From NCBI GenBank assembly GCA_017631215.1, contig JAGBTR010000200.1:1-6533 (forward strand): a stretch of 6,533 bases of DNA, written 5' to 3'. This DNA comes from Clostridia bacterium. GTDB taxonomy: Bacteria; Bacillota; Clostridia; Oscillospirales; CAG-272. Positions within the stretch are counted from its first letter, which is position 1. Every line of letters begins with the position of its first letter. A program made the position numbers and the translations under genes. The notes under the pieces were generated by a model. The model had not been told where the DNA came from and ran no database searches. It saw only the letters and a program-made list of their open reading frames with translations. Below are positions 5,851 to 6,533 of the stretch, one piece after another.

Positions 5851-6453
5851 TTACTTCAGCTTTTTGGGGCCGTTCACATCCTCGAGGAAATACGACGCCT
5901 CCATATCGGCGGCGCACAGGGCGTAGGCGAGGGGGAACATCTCAAGCGCGCGACCGACCTGATTGGCATCCTCAGGACCCGAGAAGCCCATATGATAGCG
6001 GATGGCAAACGCCTCGTCGCGGGTCAGCTTCATATAGCCCGACGCAATATAGACCGACTTCTCACCGTGACCGTAGGGGAGCGTGTCCTCGATGGTGTAG
6101 TAGGGCGCCTTCGTCCAGTTTCCGTTCTCGTCCTTGACGTTGCGGTAGCTGACCTGATAAAAATTCACCTTGCACAGGTCGTGCAGAAGTGCCACGATGG
6201 CGGCGCTTTCGTCGCTGTAATGGATGCCGTAGACCTCCTTCATACGGGGACGGGCAAGAATGTCGACCAGGCAGTCGTAAACGTTGAGGCTGTGGTCAAG
6301 CAGACCGCCCTCGTACGCGCCGTGAAAACGGGTCGAAGCCGGTGCGGTGAAGAAATCGCTATGGTCGGACAGCAGAAAATTCAGCAGCTCCTCCGCGCCC
6401 TCACGCTTGATGTTGGTTCGATATATTTCAATGAAGCGTTCCTTATTTGTCAT
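5851..6453 (-). CDS. Stand-alone HD-domain hydrolase
   Basis: The 200-residue soluble protein is built almost entirely of an HD-superfamily metal-dependent phosphohydrolase domain. Likely metal ligands are His54 (GGLLDHSLNV), the His91-Asp92 doublet in ALLHDLCKV, His129 in YGHGEKS, His154 in RYHMGFS and Asp183 in CAADMEA. FHGAYEGGLLDHS resembles the HD part of the 3'-5' exoribonuclease YhaM, but the nucleic-acid-binding OB domain found in YhaM is absent and the protein is shorter. RNA, nucleotide or other phosphoester substrates all remain possible. The start ATG at 6453 has AGGAGGA seven bases upstream, and the gene ends in TAA at 5851-5853. It is a single-gene unit that converges on the DUF1015 gene and shares a terminator with it. 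Confidence 0.9.
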   Translation of the reverse strand: MTNKERFIEIYRTNIKREGAEELLNFLLSDHSDFFTAPASTRFHGAYEGGLLDHSLNVYDCLVDILARPRMKEVYGIHYSDESAAIVALLHDLCKVNFYQVSYRNVKDENGNWTKAPYYTIEDTLPYGHGEKSVYIASGYMKLTRDEAFAIRYHMGFSGPEDANQVGRALEMFPLAYALCAADMEASYFLEDVNGPKKLK

Positions 6454-6483
6454 CGTTTGATCCTCCTATGGATTCATATACTT

Positions 6484-6512
6484 ATTATACATAAAAAAAT
6501 GCCGAATGTAAA
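6484..6512 (-). promoter_or_regulatory. Sigma-70-type promoter for the HD-domain gene
   Basis: On the minus strand, -35 TTTACA (6512 to 6507) and a perfect -10 TATAAT (6489 to 6484) are separated by 17 bases. The predicted start near 6477 gives a short leader of about 24 bases that includes the AGGAGGA site. The rest of the sequence to the window edge is AT-rich and shows no further gene. Confidence 0.82.
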
Positions 6513-6533
6513 GAGAAAACGGAAATATACTCC

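Overview
The window is GC-rich bacterial DNA. Shine-Dalgarno sites are close to consensus (GGAGG type), sigma-70-like promoters are easy to recognise, and intrinsic terminators are short and partly bidirectional. Protein style and gene content (a histidine-phosphatase/ABC-exporter pair, a DUF1015 protein, a small HD hydrolase) suggest a Bacillota genome, probably a gut-type Clostridia member such as the Oscillospiraceae. This is an inference from style; no marker gene in the window fixes the taxonomy.

Layout: (1) 1-1362, plus strand: the 3' three-quarters or more of glnS, cut by the left edge. (2) 1363-1620: a non-coding stretch of 258 bases between two converging genes. It holds a long hairpin with a conserved tail, an intrinsic terminator that could work on both strands, a second hairpin-plus-tail element facing the other way, and three tandem 14-base repeats. 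(3) 1621-4276, minus strand: a two-gene operon, with a histidine-phosphatase-family protein first and an ABC exporter half-transporter (NisT/SpaT-like) 25 bases after it. (4) 4277-4406: a 130-base divergent intergenic region with two near-consensus promoters facing each other. Their predicted start sites fall within a base or two of each other on a near-perfect dyad. (5) 4407-5678, plus strand: a DUF1015-family protein. (6) 5679-5850: a partial third copy of the hairpin-tail element and a strong hairpin terminator shared with the next gene. (7) 5851-6453, minus strand: a small stand-alone HD-domain hydrolase, with its promoter at 6484-6512.

The five genes do not form one pathway. glnS charges tRNA(Gln). 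The phosphatase and exporter are probably co-transcribed, but their substrates cannot be read from the sequence. The DUF1015 gene shares a control region with that operon, and only one of the two promoters is likely to be occupied at a time. The HD gene is a single-gene unit. I see no CRISPR array, insertion sequence, tRNA, rRNA or phage gene. The most unusual items are the face-to-face promoters and the repeated 3'-end element found after three of the genes. I do not see convincing evidence of a wholly new multi-gene system.
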